A program made the position numbers and the translations under genes. 64,000 nucleotides of DNA from Streptomyces genisteinicus (lineage in GTDB: Bacteria; Actinomycetota; Actinomycetes; Streptomycetales; Streptomycetaceae). The notes under the pieces are model-generated. The model did not search any database, had not been told where the DNA came from, and saw only the letters and a list, made by a program, of their open reading frames with translations. How positions within the stretch are numbered: the stretch's first letter is position 1; each line of letters begins with the position of its first letter. Positions 49,176 through 58,032 of this stretch are shown here, in pieces. The stretch is from contig NZ_CP060825.1 of assembly GCF_014489615.1 (NCBI RefSeq), positions 1,901,501 to 1,965,500 on the forward strand, read 5' to 3'.

Positions 49176-52100
49176 ATGTACGAGCTGTCGAGACGCACCC
49201 TGCTGGGCACCGCGGGCGCCGTCGGGATCGGTGCCGCGCTCGCCGCGCACACCCCCGCGACCGCCGCCGTGCCGTCTCCGTCCCCCTCCGCCCCGCCCGC
49301 CGCCGCACCCGCCGCCCGCGCGGACGCCCCCGGTGCCGCGCTCGCCGCGCTGCAGCGGCTGCTTCCCGACCACGCCGCCCAGTTCACCCTCCGGACCGTC
49401 ACCGGCCCGGAGCGCTTCGAGGTGACCGGCACGGCGGGCGCCGTCACCGTGACGGGCACCAGCGCCGCCGTCCTGCTGACCGGGGTGCACTGGTACCTCA
49501 AGTACGTGTGCCGCGCGCACATCTCGTGGGCCGGCTCCCGTGTCGTCCTGCCGGCGCGGCTGCCGGCCCCGGCGGCGCCGCTGAGGCGGTCGGCGACGGT
49601 CCCTCACCGGTTCGTGTACAACGACACCCACGACGGGTACACCGCCCCGTACGCCGACTGGCCGCGCTGGGAGCGCCAACTCGACGTGCTGGCGCTGCAC
49701 GGCTTCAACGAAGTGCTGGTCACCGCCGGGATGGAGGCGGTCTACCACCGGCTGCTGACCGGCTTCGGCTACTCGGACACCGAGGCGCGGACCTGGCTCC
49801 CCGCGCCCTCGCACCAGCCCTGGTGGCTGCTGCAGAACATGAGCGAGTTCGGCGGGCCGATGTCCACCGCGCTGATCGAGCGGCGCGCGGAGCTGGGGCG
49901 CCGGATCTGCGACAGGCTCCGCGAACTGGGCATGCGGCCGGTGCTGCCGGGCTACTTCGGCGCGGTTCCCGACGGCTTCCCGGCCCGCAACCCGGGCAGC
50001 GACGCCCGCGTCGTGCCCCAGGGGACGTGGGGCGGCGGGATGCGGCGCCCCGACTGGCTCGACCCCCGGACGAAGGCGTTCGCGGACGTGGCCGCGGCGT
50101 TCTACCGCCACCAGGCCGACCTGTTCGGCGAGGTGGCGTACTTCAAGATGGACCTGCTCCACGAGGGCGGCACCCCGGGCGACGTGCCCGTCCCCGAGGC
50201 GGCCCGCGCCGTGGAGACGTCGCTGCACACCGCCCGCCCCGGCGCGACCTGGGTGATCCTCGGCTGGCAGTCCAACCCCCGCCCCCTGCTGCTGGACTCC
50301 GTCGACCGGTCCCGGGTCCTCGTCGTCGACGGGCTGTCGGACCTGGACACGGTCACCGACCGGGAGACGGACTGGGGCGGCACGCCGTACGCCTTCGGCA
50401 CCATCCCCAACTTCGGCGGCCGGACGACGATCGGCGCCAACACCGACCGCTGGACGGAGAAGTTCACCGCCTGGCGCGACAAGGCGGGCAGCGCGCTCGT
50501 GGGCACGGCCTACATGCCGGAGGCAGCCGAGCGGGACCCGGCGGCCGCGGAGCTCTTCAGCGAACTGGCCTGGCGGGAGGAGAAGACCGACCGGGCGGCG
50601 TGGTTCGCCGACTACAGCCGCATCCGCTACGGCGGGGACGACCCCGCGGCACGCGAGGCGTTCTCCGCGCTGGCGGCGACCGCGTACAAGCTGACCAGCA
50701 CCGACGGCCGGCCGTACGACTCGCTGTTCTCCCGCCGCCCGTCGCTGACGACGGCCATCGGCACGGCGTTCGACCCGGCCGGCTTCGACCGGGCCCTGGC
50801 CGGGCTGCTGGACGTGAGTCCCGGTCTGCGGGACTCCGACACCTACCGCCACGACCTGACCGACGTCGCCCGGCAGGCCCTGGCCAACCGCTCCCGGACG
50901 CTCCAGATCGCCCTGCGGGCCGCCTGGCGCGCCAAGGACGCGGACACCTTCCGCGCCGTGTCGGCGGTGTTCCTGAAGCTGATGCTGCTCACCGACACGA
51001 TGGCCGGCTGCCACCGGATGTTCCTGACCGGCCCGTGGCTGGAGGACGCCAAGCGGCTGGCGACCAGCCCCGAGGAGGCCGTGCGGCTGGAGGCGACGGC
51101 CCGCACCCTCATCTCGACCTGGGCGGACCGGCCGACGGCGAACACCCTCGGCAACTACGCGAACCGCGACTGGCAGGGGCTGATGGCCGACGTCCACCTG
51201 CCGCAGTGGGAGGCGTACCTGGCCGAGGCGGGCGACGCGCTGGCCGAGGGCCGTGCCCCGAAGTCCTTCGACTTCTATCCCCAGGAGGAGGCGTGGACGA
51301 AGGAGCGCGGCGCCTACCCGGTGCGGCCGACGGGTGACGCGCACCGCACCGCCCAGCGGGTCTTCGACACCCTCTCCCGGGCCCCGTACCAGGGGGTGGT
51401 GACGGTGACGGTCGACCCGCCGGCGTTCACCCCGGGCAGCACCGGCACGCTGACGGCGTCGTTCCGCAACCTGAACGGGCTGCGGGCCACCGGCCGCGTC
51501 GACTTCGCGCTCGACGGCCCGGACGCGGAGCCGGACGGGGAACCTGCGCTCGACGGTGTCCCGGAGGGCGGCACCGGGGCGGTGTCGTGGCGGGTGACGG
51601 CGCCGGAGGGCGAGCTGACCGAACCGCTGGTGCCCATGGAGTACCGGCTCACCACGCAGTACGGGCCGCTCTCCGAGGAACGGGTGACGTCGGCCCAGTC
51701 GGGCAGCGTGCACCTGGCGGCGCCGCTGGAGCCGCGCTGGCGCACGTTCACCTCCAACGCGGCCGTCTTCGGGCAGCTCGGCGGCCGGCTGGCGATCAAC
51801 GGGGCGGGCAGCGACCTGTGGCGGGGCACCACCCAGTTCGGCACCGCCTACCTGCCGCAGGCGTTCACCTCCGGTGCGAGCGTGGTGGTGCGCGTCGACG
51901 CGCAGGACAACACCGGCACCTGGGCCCGTGCCGGGATCGCGGTCCGCAACGCGCTGGCCGAGCCGATGGACGCGGGCTTCCTCAACCTGGCCGTCACCCC
52001 GGGCCAGGGCGTGGCGCTGTCGTTCGACACCGACGGCGACGGCACGATCGACAGCTACGGGCGCATCCTCGGCGTCACCGCGCCGGTGCTGCTGCGGCTC

Positions 52101-52340
52101 ACGAAAGACGGCGGCACCGCCTTCACCGGAGCCTGCTCCACCGACCGCGGCGCCACCTGGCGCACCGTCGCCACGGTGAACGTCCCGGGCGCGGCGGCCG
52201 CGCAGGACGTGGGCATCTTCATGAGCGCCACCAACGGCGGCAGCGGGGCACGGGGCACCGTGCGCTTCAGCGGCTGGTCGCTCACCGGCGCCGCGGCGGC
52301 GGGCCGAGACGGGGCGCGGCCGGGTACCGCCGAGTGGTGA
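49176..52340 (+). CDS. Secreted alpha-N-acetylglucosaminidase (GH89, NAGLU-like)
   Basis: A 1,054-residue exported enzyme. The N-terminus has a Tat-type signal (SRRTLLGTAG), followed by a Pro/Ala-rich stretch, then a NAGLU-type core: an N-terminal alpha/beta part with YNDTHDGYTAPYADWPRWE and DVLALHGFNEVLV, a TIM-barrel region with the acidic YFKMDLLHEGG (Glu candidate) and LVGTAYMPEA, and a helical C-part. The final 200 residues form a beta-sandwich module (FGTAYLPQAFTSGASVVVRV, DGDGTIDSYG). GH89 enzymes remove terminal alpha-GlcNAc from glycoconjugates. ATG 49176 follows GGAGGAG. No family transporter is adjacent. Confidence 0.88.
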   Translation: MYELSRRTLLGTAGAVGIGAALAAHTPATAAVPSPSPSAPPAAAPAARADAPGAALAALQRLLPDHAAQFTLRTVTGPERFEVTGTAGAVTVTGTSAAVLLTGVHWYLKYVCRAHISWAGSRVVLPARLPAPAAPLRRSATVPHRFVYNDTHDGYTAPYADWPRWERQLDVLALHGFNEVLVTAGMEAVYHRLLTGFGYSDTEARTWLPAPSHQPWWLLQNMSEFGGPMSTALIERRAELGRRICDRLRELGMRPVLPGYFGAVPDGFPARNPGSDARVVPQGTWGGGMRRPDWLDPRTKAFADVAAAFYRHQADLFGEVAYFKMDLLHEGGTPGDVPVPEAARAVETSLHTARPGATWVILGWQSNPRPLLLDSVDRSRVLVVDGLSDLDTVTDRETDWGGTPYAFGTIPNFGGRTTIGANTDRWTEKFTAWRDKAGSALVGTAYMPEAAERDPAAAELFSELAWREEKTDRAAWFADYSRIRYGGDDPAAREAFSALAATAYKLTSTDGRPYDSLFSRRPSLTTAIGTAFDPAGFDRALAGLLDVSPGLRDSDTYRHDLTDVARQALANRSRTLQIALRAAWRAKDADTFRAVSAVFLKLMLLTDTMAGCHRMFLTGPWLEDAKRLATSPEEAVRLEATARTLISTWADRPTANTLGNYANRDWQGLMADVHLPQWEAYLAEAGDALAEGRAPKSFDFYPQEEAWTKERGAYPVRPTGDAHRTAQRVFDTLSRAPYQGVVTVTVDPPAFTPGSTGTLTASFRNLNGLRATGRVDFALDGPDAEPDGEPALDGVPEGGTGAVSWRVTAPEGELTEPLVPMEYRLTTQYGPLSEERVTSAQSGSVHLAAPLEPRWRTFTSNAAVFGQLGGRLAINGAGSDLWRGTTQFGTAYLPQAFTSGASVVVRVDAQDNTGTWARAGIAVRNALAEPMDAGFLNLAVTPGQGVALSFDTDGDGTIDSYGRILGVTAPVLLRLTKDGGTAFTGACSTDRGATWRTVATVNVPGAAAAQDVGIFMSATNGGSGARGTVRFSGWSLTGAAAAGRDGARPGTAEW

Positions 52341-52453
52341 GCGGTCCCTCGACCGCGGGTGACCGCGGGTCGCCCGGCCGTGCCGAGCCGTCCGGCACCG
52401 GGGGCGCTCCCCACGCGGGGTGACCGCGGGCCGGTCCGCTCGTTCTGCTGGAC

Positions 52454-54325
52454 GTGCGTCCTCAGCGAGCCGACACGGCCCTCAGCCCCTCCCCTCCCCC
52501 GGGCCACGGGAACGTGCTGGAGGCGGAGTCCGCCGCGCACTACCCGCGGCTGGTGCGGATCGCCTACCTGGTGCTGCCCCCGGCGTCCGACCCGGTCCGC
52601 CGGGTGATGGCCGCACACGCCCTCGTTCGGTGGACGCTGCCCGGCCGGGGCGCCGGTGCTCCGGCGCCCCTGGTGCCGAGGGCCCGGCGCCCCGGGGAGA
52701 CGGCCCCGGACGGGTACGACGCCCTGCGGACGCGGCTGTTGCGCCGGGCGCTGCGGGCGGACCGGCGCCCGCTGCCGCTCCTCCCGCTGCCCCGGGTCAG
52801 GGGCCTGCGGCTGCTGCCGCGCGCCGGCGGAGCGGCGGAGACCGCCCTGGACCGGGAGCTGGCGGCGCTCGGCCCGGCGGGCCGGGCGGCCTGCGTGCTG
52901 CGCCGTCTGGAGGGCCTCGGCCGGACGCAGACCCTCGACGTGCTGGCGGCGGCGGGCGCGACCGATCCCGGGGCGGCCCTGGCGGCGGTGGACGCCGTGC
53001 CGGACGCGGCGGGCACGGCGGCGCTGCTGGCGTCGCCCGCGTTCGACGCGTGCGCGCTCCAGGCGTGCCCGACCGGACCGCCGCGCCGCGGGCGCCGGGT
53101 CCGGGCGGGCGTGGTGGCGGTCGCCGCGCTGGCCGTCTGCGGGGGTCTCCTCGGCCTGCCGGACGCCGGCTCCCCGGCCTGGCGGGACGCGGACCGGGCC
53201 GCGCCGGTGCGGGCCGCGCCGACGGCGTGGCGGGACGCCACCCGGCGGGACTTCTCCGTGTGGCCCGCACGTGGCGGGCTGACCGGTGACCGGGCGCTGC
53301 TGGACCGGGCGCTGGCCGCCTGGGCGGATCCGGGCGGACGGGTGCGTGTGACGGCCACCCCCGGCACCTCGTCGGGTCCCCCGGCGGGCCGGCCGCGGCT
53401 GCTGTTCGCGGGCGCGGTGGAACGGGCGCGTGTGGTGGTGCTGCACGACGGCCTGCGGGCCGTGCGGTACGCCGAGCCCGCCGGCAGAGCCGGCGGCGCG
53501 GCCCTCGACTTCGCGCGCACGGACGCGGCGGACGGCGCGTCGGCGGCGGCGCTGGTGGTGGCCAGGCCGGGCGGACGGGTGCGCTATCTGACCGCGCCCT
53601 GGGTGCGGCAGGTGTCGGTGCGGGACCTGCTCGACCCCGCGGCCCCCGCACGACCGCTCGCCCGTGACGCCTCCGGGGTGACGGCGGCCCTTCCCAGCCC
53701 GGCCCGGGAGGGCGCCTGCCGCTCCTGGGAGGCGCTGGAGGTCCGCGACGGCGAGGGGACGCGGCTCCTGACGGATCTGGGCGAACTGGCCCCGGTCCGG
53801 CTGCTGTCCGGTCCGCCGTCGGCCCCGTCCGACGCGACCGGGCCCGGGGCGCCGGCGACCTGGGCCCGGACGGCGTGCTCGCTCCAGGGGCTGCGCGCGC
53901 ACGGGGTGCGCGAGGTGAGCGTCTGGCGGTACGCGCTCCAGCGGCTTCCGGAGGCCAACGGGACGGCCGCGTGGGTGTGCACCCGTGCCGAGACGTGGCG
54001 CGGCGACGGCGCCCGGGTGATGGCCCAGTTCCACCCGCCGGCCGACCGCCCGTCCGCACCGGGCACCGTCGTGGCGCGGGCGGAGGGCTCCCCCGCGTGC
54101 GGGGTGCGCGAGCCGCGGGTGCTGGCGGGCGTCCTGTGGCAGTCGCGTGCGGGGCAGTGGTACGCGCTCGCCGCCGGAGGCGGACGGTTCCGGTCGGTCG
54201 CCCTCTCGGGAGGGGTGTCCGGCGAGGCGGACGGCCCGCTCCTCGCCGTGCGCTCCCGGCCCGGCGCCCGCGCCGACCTCCACGGCCGCCTGCCGGACGG
54301 CACCCGCGTCGCGCCGCTGCGGTGA
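52454..54325 (+). CDS. Hypothetical membrane protein with sigma-like N-terminus
   Basis: A 623-residue protein. Residues 20-210 are helical and weakly resemble ECF sigma factor regions (AESAAHYPRLVRIAYLVLPP; then ALGPAGRAACVLRRLEGLGRTQTLDVL), but no clear promoter-binding motif is present. One transmembrane helix is near residues 217-235 (GVVAVAALAVCGGLLGL), followed by a 390-residue external domain with several Cys. It may be a sigma-derived transmembrane sensor. GTG 52454 is the only supported start. Not recognised as a family. Confidence 0.65.
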   Translation: MRPQRADTALSPSPPPGHGNVLEAESAAHYPRLVRIAYLVLPPASDPVRRVMAAHALVRWTLPGRGAGAPAPLVPRARRPGETAPDGYDALRTRLLRRALRADRRPLPLLPLPRVRGLRLLPRAGGAAETALDRELAALGPAGRAACVLRRLEGLGRTQTLDVLAAAGATDPGAALAAVDAVPDAAGTAALLASPAFDACALQACPTGPPRRGRRVRAGVVAVAALAVCGGLLGLPDAGSPAWRDADRAAPVRAAPTAWRDATRRDFSVWPARGGLTGDRALLDRALAAWADPGGRVRVTATPGTSSGPPAGRPRLLFAGAVERARVVVLHDGLRAVRYAEPAGRAGGAALDFARTDAADGASAAALVVARPGGRVRYLTAPWVRQVSVRDLLDPAAPARPLARDASGVTAALPSPAREGACRSWEALEVRDGEGTRLLTDLGELAPVRLLSGPPSAPSDATGPGAPATWARTACSLQGLRAHGVREVSVWRYALQRLPEANGTAAWVCTRAETWRGDGARVMAQFHPPADRPSAPGTVVARAEGSPACGVREPRVLAGVLWQSRAGQWYALAAGGGRFRSVALSGGVSGEADGPLLAVRSRPGARADLHGRLPDGTRVAPLR

Positions 54326-54356
54326 CCTCCCTGGTCCGCCCGTCGCGCCGGGCGGG

Positions 54357-54608
54357 GTGGCGATCGTCAAGAAGCACGGCGAGCCGTGGATTCGGGTCTC
54401 CCCGCGGGGCAGGCAGGAGGAGCCGGAGAGCCTGGTGGCGGTCAAGGGCGAGATCGAGCGGCGCCGGGGGAGCATCGACCTGCTGGATCCTCGCTTCCGC
54501 ACGGGGAGGCGGCAAGCATCCCGGTGTGCTGCTCCGGGCCTGGCCGGAGTCGTGGTGAAGATCGCAGTCGACCTCGCGGTGGTCCTCGTACGACGCCGCG
54601 ACGTGTGA
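54357..54608 (+). pseudogene. Tn3-family transposase remnant
   Basis: From GTG 54357 the frame reads KHGEPWIRVSP, then EEPESLVAVKGEIERR and SIDLLD followed by RFRTG, matching the central conserved motif of Tn3-family transposases (WIxVxP...EPxxLxALKxEI...DLLDxLKEADFRTG). The rest of the protein is missing and the frame continues through unrelated sequence to a stop at 54608. Only about 45 residues are recognisable. Assignment from memory of the family, not a search. The remaining gap up to 54769 shows no gene. Confidence 0.6.
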
Positions 54609-54769
54609 ACGTGCCTCCGAGACGCACATATCGCGCCCCGGAGCCACAGGGGCGGCGCCCGAAGCTTGTCGCAGCCTCGATGAGCGTCTCTCATGAACGA
54701 CCGTTTCTGAAGTGCGCGGCATGGAGCTACGGCCTCCGCGCCGGCTCTCGCGGGTCATGAGTGCGGCTC

Positions 54770-54800
54770 TTGACCCTCACGTGGCGTCAGGCTGCACAGT
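54770..54800 (+). promoter_or_regulatory. MerR-type promoter with 19-bp spacer and dyad
   Basis: TTGACC (54770-54775) and CACAGT (54795-54800) are 19 bases apart. The spacer contains CCTCACG-TGG-CGTCAGG, an imperfect inverted repeat, in the position occupied by a MerR operator. The start codon lies 8 bases after the -10 hexamer. Confidence 0.7.
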
Positions 54801-54807
54801 CGGTGCC

Positions 54808-55923
54808 GTGGAAGATCACTGGACCGTGGGGCGCGTGGCCGAGCTGGCCGGCGTGAGCGTCCGCACGCTGCATCACTACGACGAGGTCGGGCTCGTGCGT
54901 CCGTCGGCGCGGACCTCAGGTGGGTACCGGGCCTACTCGGCGGGGGACGTCGAGCGGCTGAGGGAAGTGCTGGCCTACCGGCGGCTGGGCTTCGGGTTGC
55001 GGGAGGTTGCGGAACTGGTCGGCGACTCGTCCACCGACGCGGTCGCGCACCTGCGCCGACTGCGTGGCCTGCTGCTGGAGCGGCGTGATCGTGCTGACGC
55101 CATGGTGGCGGCCATCGACAGGGAACTCGAGGCACGGGCGAGGGGACGGATGGTGACACCGGAGGAGCAACTGGGGATGCTCGGTGCACGGCTGTACGAC
55201 GCGATCGGCGGCGCCTACACGGCGACGCGGCGTACCGAGCCGCGGATCGCAGCGCAGATTGTGGACGCGCTCGGGGACGCGCGGACGGTGCTGAATGTCG
55301 GGGCCGGCACCGGCTCCTACGAGCCGGCTGATCGCGAGGTGACCGCGGTGGAGCCGTCGGAGGTCATGCGGCGTCAGCGGCCTGCCGGCTCGGCGCCGTG
55401 CGTGGCTGCCGCCGCGGAGAGCCTGCCGTTCGAGGACCACTCCTTCGACGTCGCGATGGCCGTCTCGACTGTTCACCACTGGGGGGACCCGATAGCGGGG
55501 CTGCGCGAGATGCGGCGCGTGGCCCGCCGCGTGGTGGTGCTGACATTCGACACCGACGAGCCCGGATGGCAGGACCGGTTCTGGCTCACCCGCGACTACC
55601 TGCCCGAGTTCGCCACCGTCCTCGCAGAATTTCCCTCACTTGCGGGGATGGCCGACGCGATCGGCGCCCGCGCCGAGCCGGTGCCCGTCCCGTGGGACTG
55701 CACCGACGGCCTGTTCGAGGCGTACTGGCGCAGACCGGAGGCGTATCTGGAGGAGCACGTCCGCCGTGCGATGTCGGTGTGGACAAGGGTCGGGCCGGAC
55801 GCCGAGCAGCGGGCCGTGCGAAGCCTCCGCGACGACCTCGACTCCGGCCGGTGGGCCGAGCGCAACAGCGACCTCACCCACCTCGACACGGCAGACCTCG
55901 GCCTCCGCCTGCTCATCGCCTGA
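54808..55923 (+). CDS. MerR-family regulator fused to a SAM methyltransferase
   Basis: A 371-residue fusion. Residues 1-70 are a MerR helix-turn-helix (TVGRVAELAGVSVRTLHHYD, YRAYSAGDVERLREV), followed by a coiled coil to about 120, then a class I methyltransferase (about 135-335) with motif I VLNVGAGTGSYEP, an acidic motif AVEPSEVM and a motif IV-like FDVAMAVSTVHHW. GTG 54808 has no ribosome site but lies at the expected transcript start, so the message is probably leaderless. The fusion suggests the regulator's ligand is a methylation substrate or that it also detoxifies it. It sits in a small island between transposon remnants. Confidence 0.85.
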   Translation: MEDHWTVGRVAELAGVSVRTLHHYDEVGLVRPSARTSGGYRAYSAGDVERLREVLAYRRLGFGLREVAELVGDSSTDAVAHLRRLRGLLLERRDRADAMVAAIDRELEARARGRMVTPEEQLGMLGARLYDAIGGAYTATRRTEPRIAAQIVDALGDARTVLNVGAGTGSYEPADREVTAVEPSEVMRRQRPAGSAPCVAAAAESLPFEDHSFDVAMAVSTVHHWGDPIAGLREMRRVARRVVVLTFDTDEPGWQDRFWLTRDYLPEFATVLAEFPSLAGMADAIGARAEPVPVPWDCTDGLFEAYWRRPEAYLEEHVRRAMSVWTRVGPDAEQRAVRSLRDDLDSGRWAERNSDLTHLDTADLGLRLLIA

Positions 55924-55993
55924 ACGGGCATGGGTCGGGCGGGCGCGCCGCTGCGCGTACGTCCTCTGTCTCAGCCGTCGCCGGTGGCGTGCT

Positions 55994-57214
55994 TCAGTTG
56001 GTCTTCGCCGACTCGTCGAAGAACCCGACGATCCGGGGCAGGGCTTGCCGCACCGATCCGTTGTGGTCGTGGTCGCCGACGTCGGTCAGCCGAGGTGCGG
56101 CGCCGTTCCTCGTCAACTGGTCTGCACAGTACGCCGCGTGACTGAAGTCGACGTCCTTGTCGCCCCGGCCGTGGAAGATCTCCACTGGTACGTTCGGCCG
56201 CCAGTCGCATGTGTGGTCCATCGGGTGCAGCTTCTCCTCCAGGACTCCGTCGGGCTTGCGGATTCTGTTCAGGAAGTCCTCGGTGAACAGGTCCTTGGAG
56301 GCCGCCGGGAGTTCGCTGACGATCTGCCCGGCGGTGTGATGGCCGTCGAAGAGACCCTCCACCTTGCTGTCGTAGGGGGAGCGGAAGACATCGCCGGGTG
56401 ACGTGTAAAGGCCGTACATCGTGTTCCAGGCGGTGACGAAGTAGGCGAGGTAGATGCCGGATTTGGCGATCTTGTCGTCGGCCGCGGCGGCCTCGAAGGC
56501 CGAGAGGTTGTAGGGGCCGCTGACCGGGGCGAGTGCCCCCAGCCGGAAGTAGCGGTCGGCGCTCTCCTGCTGAAGCGCCCGGCCCACCAGCATGGTCGCG
56601 GGGCCGCCCTGCGAGAACCCGCTGACCTGAACCTTCCGCTTCAGCTCCCGGCCGTTTCGGTGGGCGAGGGTCCGGGCCGCGCGCAGGCCGTCCACCGAGG
56701 CCGCGACGGTGGCCCGGGGGTCACCGTACGGGTGGAAGCCTTCGCCCGAGCCGAGGCCCACGTAGTCGGGCGCCGAAACGGCCCGCCCGGTCGAGGCGAA
56801 CAGCAGGGCGACGAGCCGGTCGTTCGAGTTCGGATTCTCCGAGGCGACATCCTTGCGGTAGACGGTGGTGCCGTGCAGCCAGGAGACGGTGGACAGGTGG
56901 CGCGCCCCGTTCTTGGGCAGGACGACGAGCTGGCTCGCGGTCGTGGGGGCGCCTGCGCTGTCGGTGGTGCGGTACGTGACCCGATAGGCGGTCACGCCGT
57001 GACGGACCTGGGACGAGTCGATCCTTCCCCGGAGCTCCCCGGCCACTTCCTCGGCTGTGAGGTCGGCCGCTTGCTCGACGGAGACGACAGCCCCGCCCTG
57101 TACCCGCTCGCTGGGGGAGCCGGCCGCCGCCGAGACCGGAGTCACCAGGGCGGACACACTGCCGAGGACCGCCGCACCAGCCAGAATCCGGATACTTGTT
57201 CGCCGTAAAGTCAT
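55994..57214 (-). CDS. Secreted alpha/beta-hydrolase (secretory lipase family)
   Basis: A 406-residue exported hydrolase. A signal peptide (RTSIRILAGAAVLGSVSALV) precedes the catalytic domain with nucleophile elbow GFSQGG (Ser about residue 200), Asp in GRGDKDV and His in DHDHNGS, the triad of the LIP family of triacylglycerol lipases. The third codon is the rare Leu codon TTA (57206-57208), so translation should depend on the bldA tRNA and start late in development. ATG 57214 has only a weak ribosome site. It converges on the MerR-methyltransferase gene. Confidence 0.88.
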   Translation of the reverse strand: MTLRRTSIRILAGAAVLGSVSALVTPVSAAAGSPSERVQGGAVVSVEQAADLTAEEVAGELRGRIDSSQVRHGVTAYRVTYRTTDSAGAPTTASQLVVLPKNGARHLSTVSWLHGTTVYRKDVASENPNSNDRLVALLFASTGRAVSAPDYVGLGSGEGFHPYGDPRATVAASVDGLRAARTLAHRNGRELKRKVQVSGFSQGGPATMLVGRALQQESADRYFRLGALAPVSGPYNLSAFEAAAADDKIAKSGIYLAYFVTAWNTMYGLYTSPGDVFRSPYDSKVEGLFDGHHTAGQIVSELPAASKDLFTEDFLNRIRKPDGVLEEKLHPMDHTCDWRPNVPVEIFHGRGDKDVDFSHAAYCADQLTRNGAAPRLTDVGDHDHNGSVRQALPRIVGFFDESAKTN

Positions 57215-57316
57215 GGATGGATCATGCCCGTCGGCCGCTCCGCTGGGACATGGAGCGACCCCCCGGGCCGCAAAGGGGGAAAACCCCCTCGGGGCCCGTA
57301 GGGGATGCCGGGGTGC

Positions 57317-57335
57317 CCTGTCCCTTCGGGACAGG
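57317..57335. terminator. Small hairpin upstream of the lipase gene
   Basis: CCTGTCC (57317-57323) and GGACAGG (57329-57335) around CTTCG. It lies downstream, in transcript direction, of the integrase remnant (minus strand) and so may be its old terminator; equally it could be chance in this GC-rich gap. Confidence 0.35.
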
Positions 57336-57420
57336 CCCTGTCATCCCGGCTCGGAGACCGGGGAGCAAGTAACCCGCTCGCAGGCTTCGCATGTTCAGCG
57401 ACGGCGGCGGACAGCCGGCC

Positions 57421-57714
57421 ACGCTCGGCGACGTGCCGGGCGACCGCGTCGACGCCGGGGCGGGCGTACCGCTCCAGGGAGCGGACGGAGGCGTGGCGGG
57501 AGCGGGCCGGCAGCATCGGGGTGGAGGTGCCGTCCTCCGCGTCGTGTGTCAGGGCACTGCGGCGGAGCCGGTGGAGCGTCCAGCCGTCCAGGTCCTCGAT
57601 GTCGTCGGGGGAGGCGAGGGGGTCGGCCGGCAGCCGGGTGTTCTCCTCAAAGACCTCCTCGGCGCGGCGGTACGAGAGCCGGGCCCGGCCGGTCTCCGGG
57701 CACACGTCGAGCGT
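57421..57714 (-). pseudogene. Tyrosine-recombinase (integrase) remnant
   Basis: About 98 residues of an integrase C-terminus: GRARLSYRRAEEVFEENTR, then LASPDDIEDLDGWTLHRLRRSA and RSRHASVRSLERYARPGVDA. The motif LHRLR is the box II His-x-x-Arg, and the last stretch holds the catalytic His/Arg and the Tyr nucleophile in LERYARPG. The upstream two thirds of the enzyme is missing and no proper start exists; the flanking frame is Gly/Arg composition noise. It marks an old integrated element. Confidence 0.72.
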
Positions 57715-58032
57715 CGGCGTTCCCGGCACTGACCCCCGGCACGCACCGTCCCCGGTCGCCCCCTCCCGGGCACACCGTCCCCGGGCACATCGTCCCTGGG
57801 TACCCCTCCTGCGGAGGCCCCGTGCGCGTGGACTACTGTCCCCCTGCGCACCCTCCCCTGTGTTCGCCCCCCGACGGCCTGTCAGGCCCTTCCGCAAGAG
57901 CCGGAACGGCTCATTCTGCATGGCCGGTCCGGAGGCTTCCACAGGGCTGCCACGGCTGTTGTACTCCGAGACATCTGCCCGCAATCGACTGCGCCTTGCC
58001 TTGCCTTACGTTCCGACGACGGAAGGACGCTC
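57715..58032. other. Gene-free gap with short tandem phrases
   Basis: Positions 57767-57800 repeat a 15-base phrase GGGCACACCGTCCCC about twice. The stretch before the start of the glycosidase gene contains CTTGC repeats (57998-58010) and GGAAGG before the start. No tRNA or att site could be recognised, although an integrase remnant lies beside it. Confidence 0.5.

Noticed and set aside
55994..57214. Lipase as a possible pseudogene because of its TTA codon
   Set aside because: The catalytic triad and the whole frame are intact; TTA is a regulatory rather than an inactivating feature in Streptomyces.
57715..58032. tRNA or attachment site beside the integrase remnant
   Set aside because: Looked for a cloverleaf and a CCA or conserved T-arm; none could be built with confidence.
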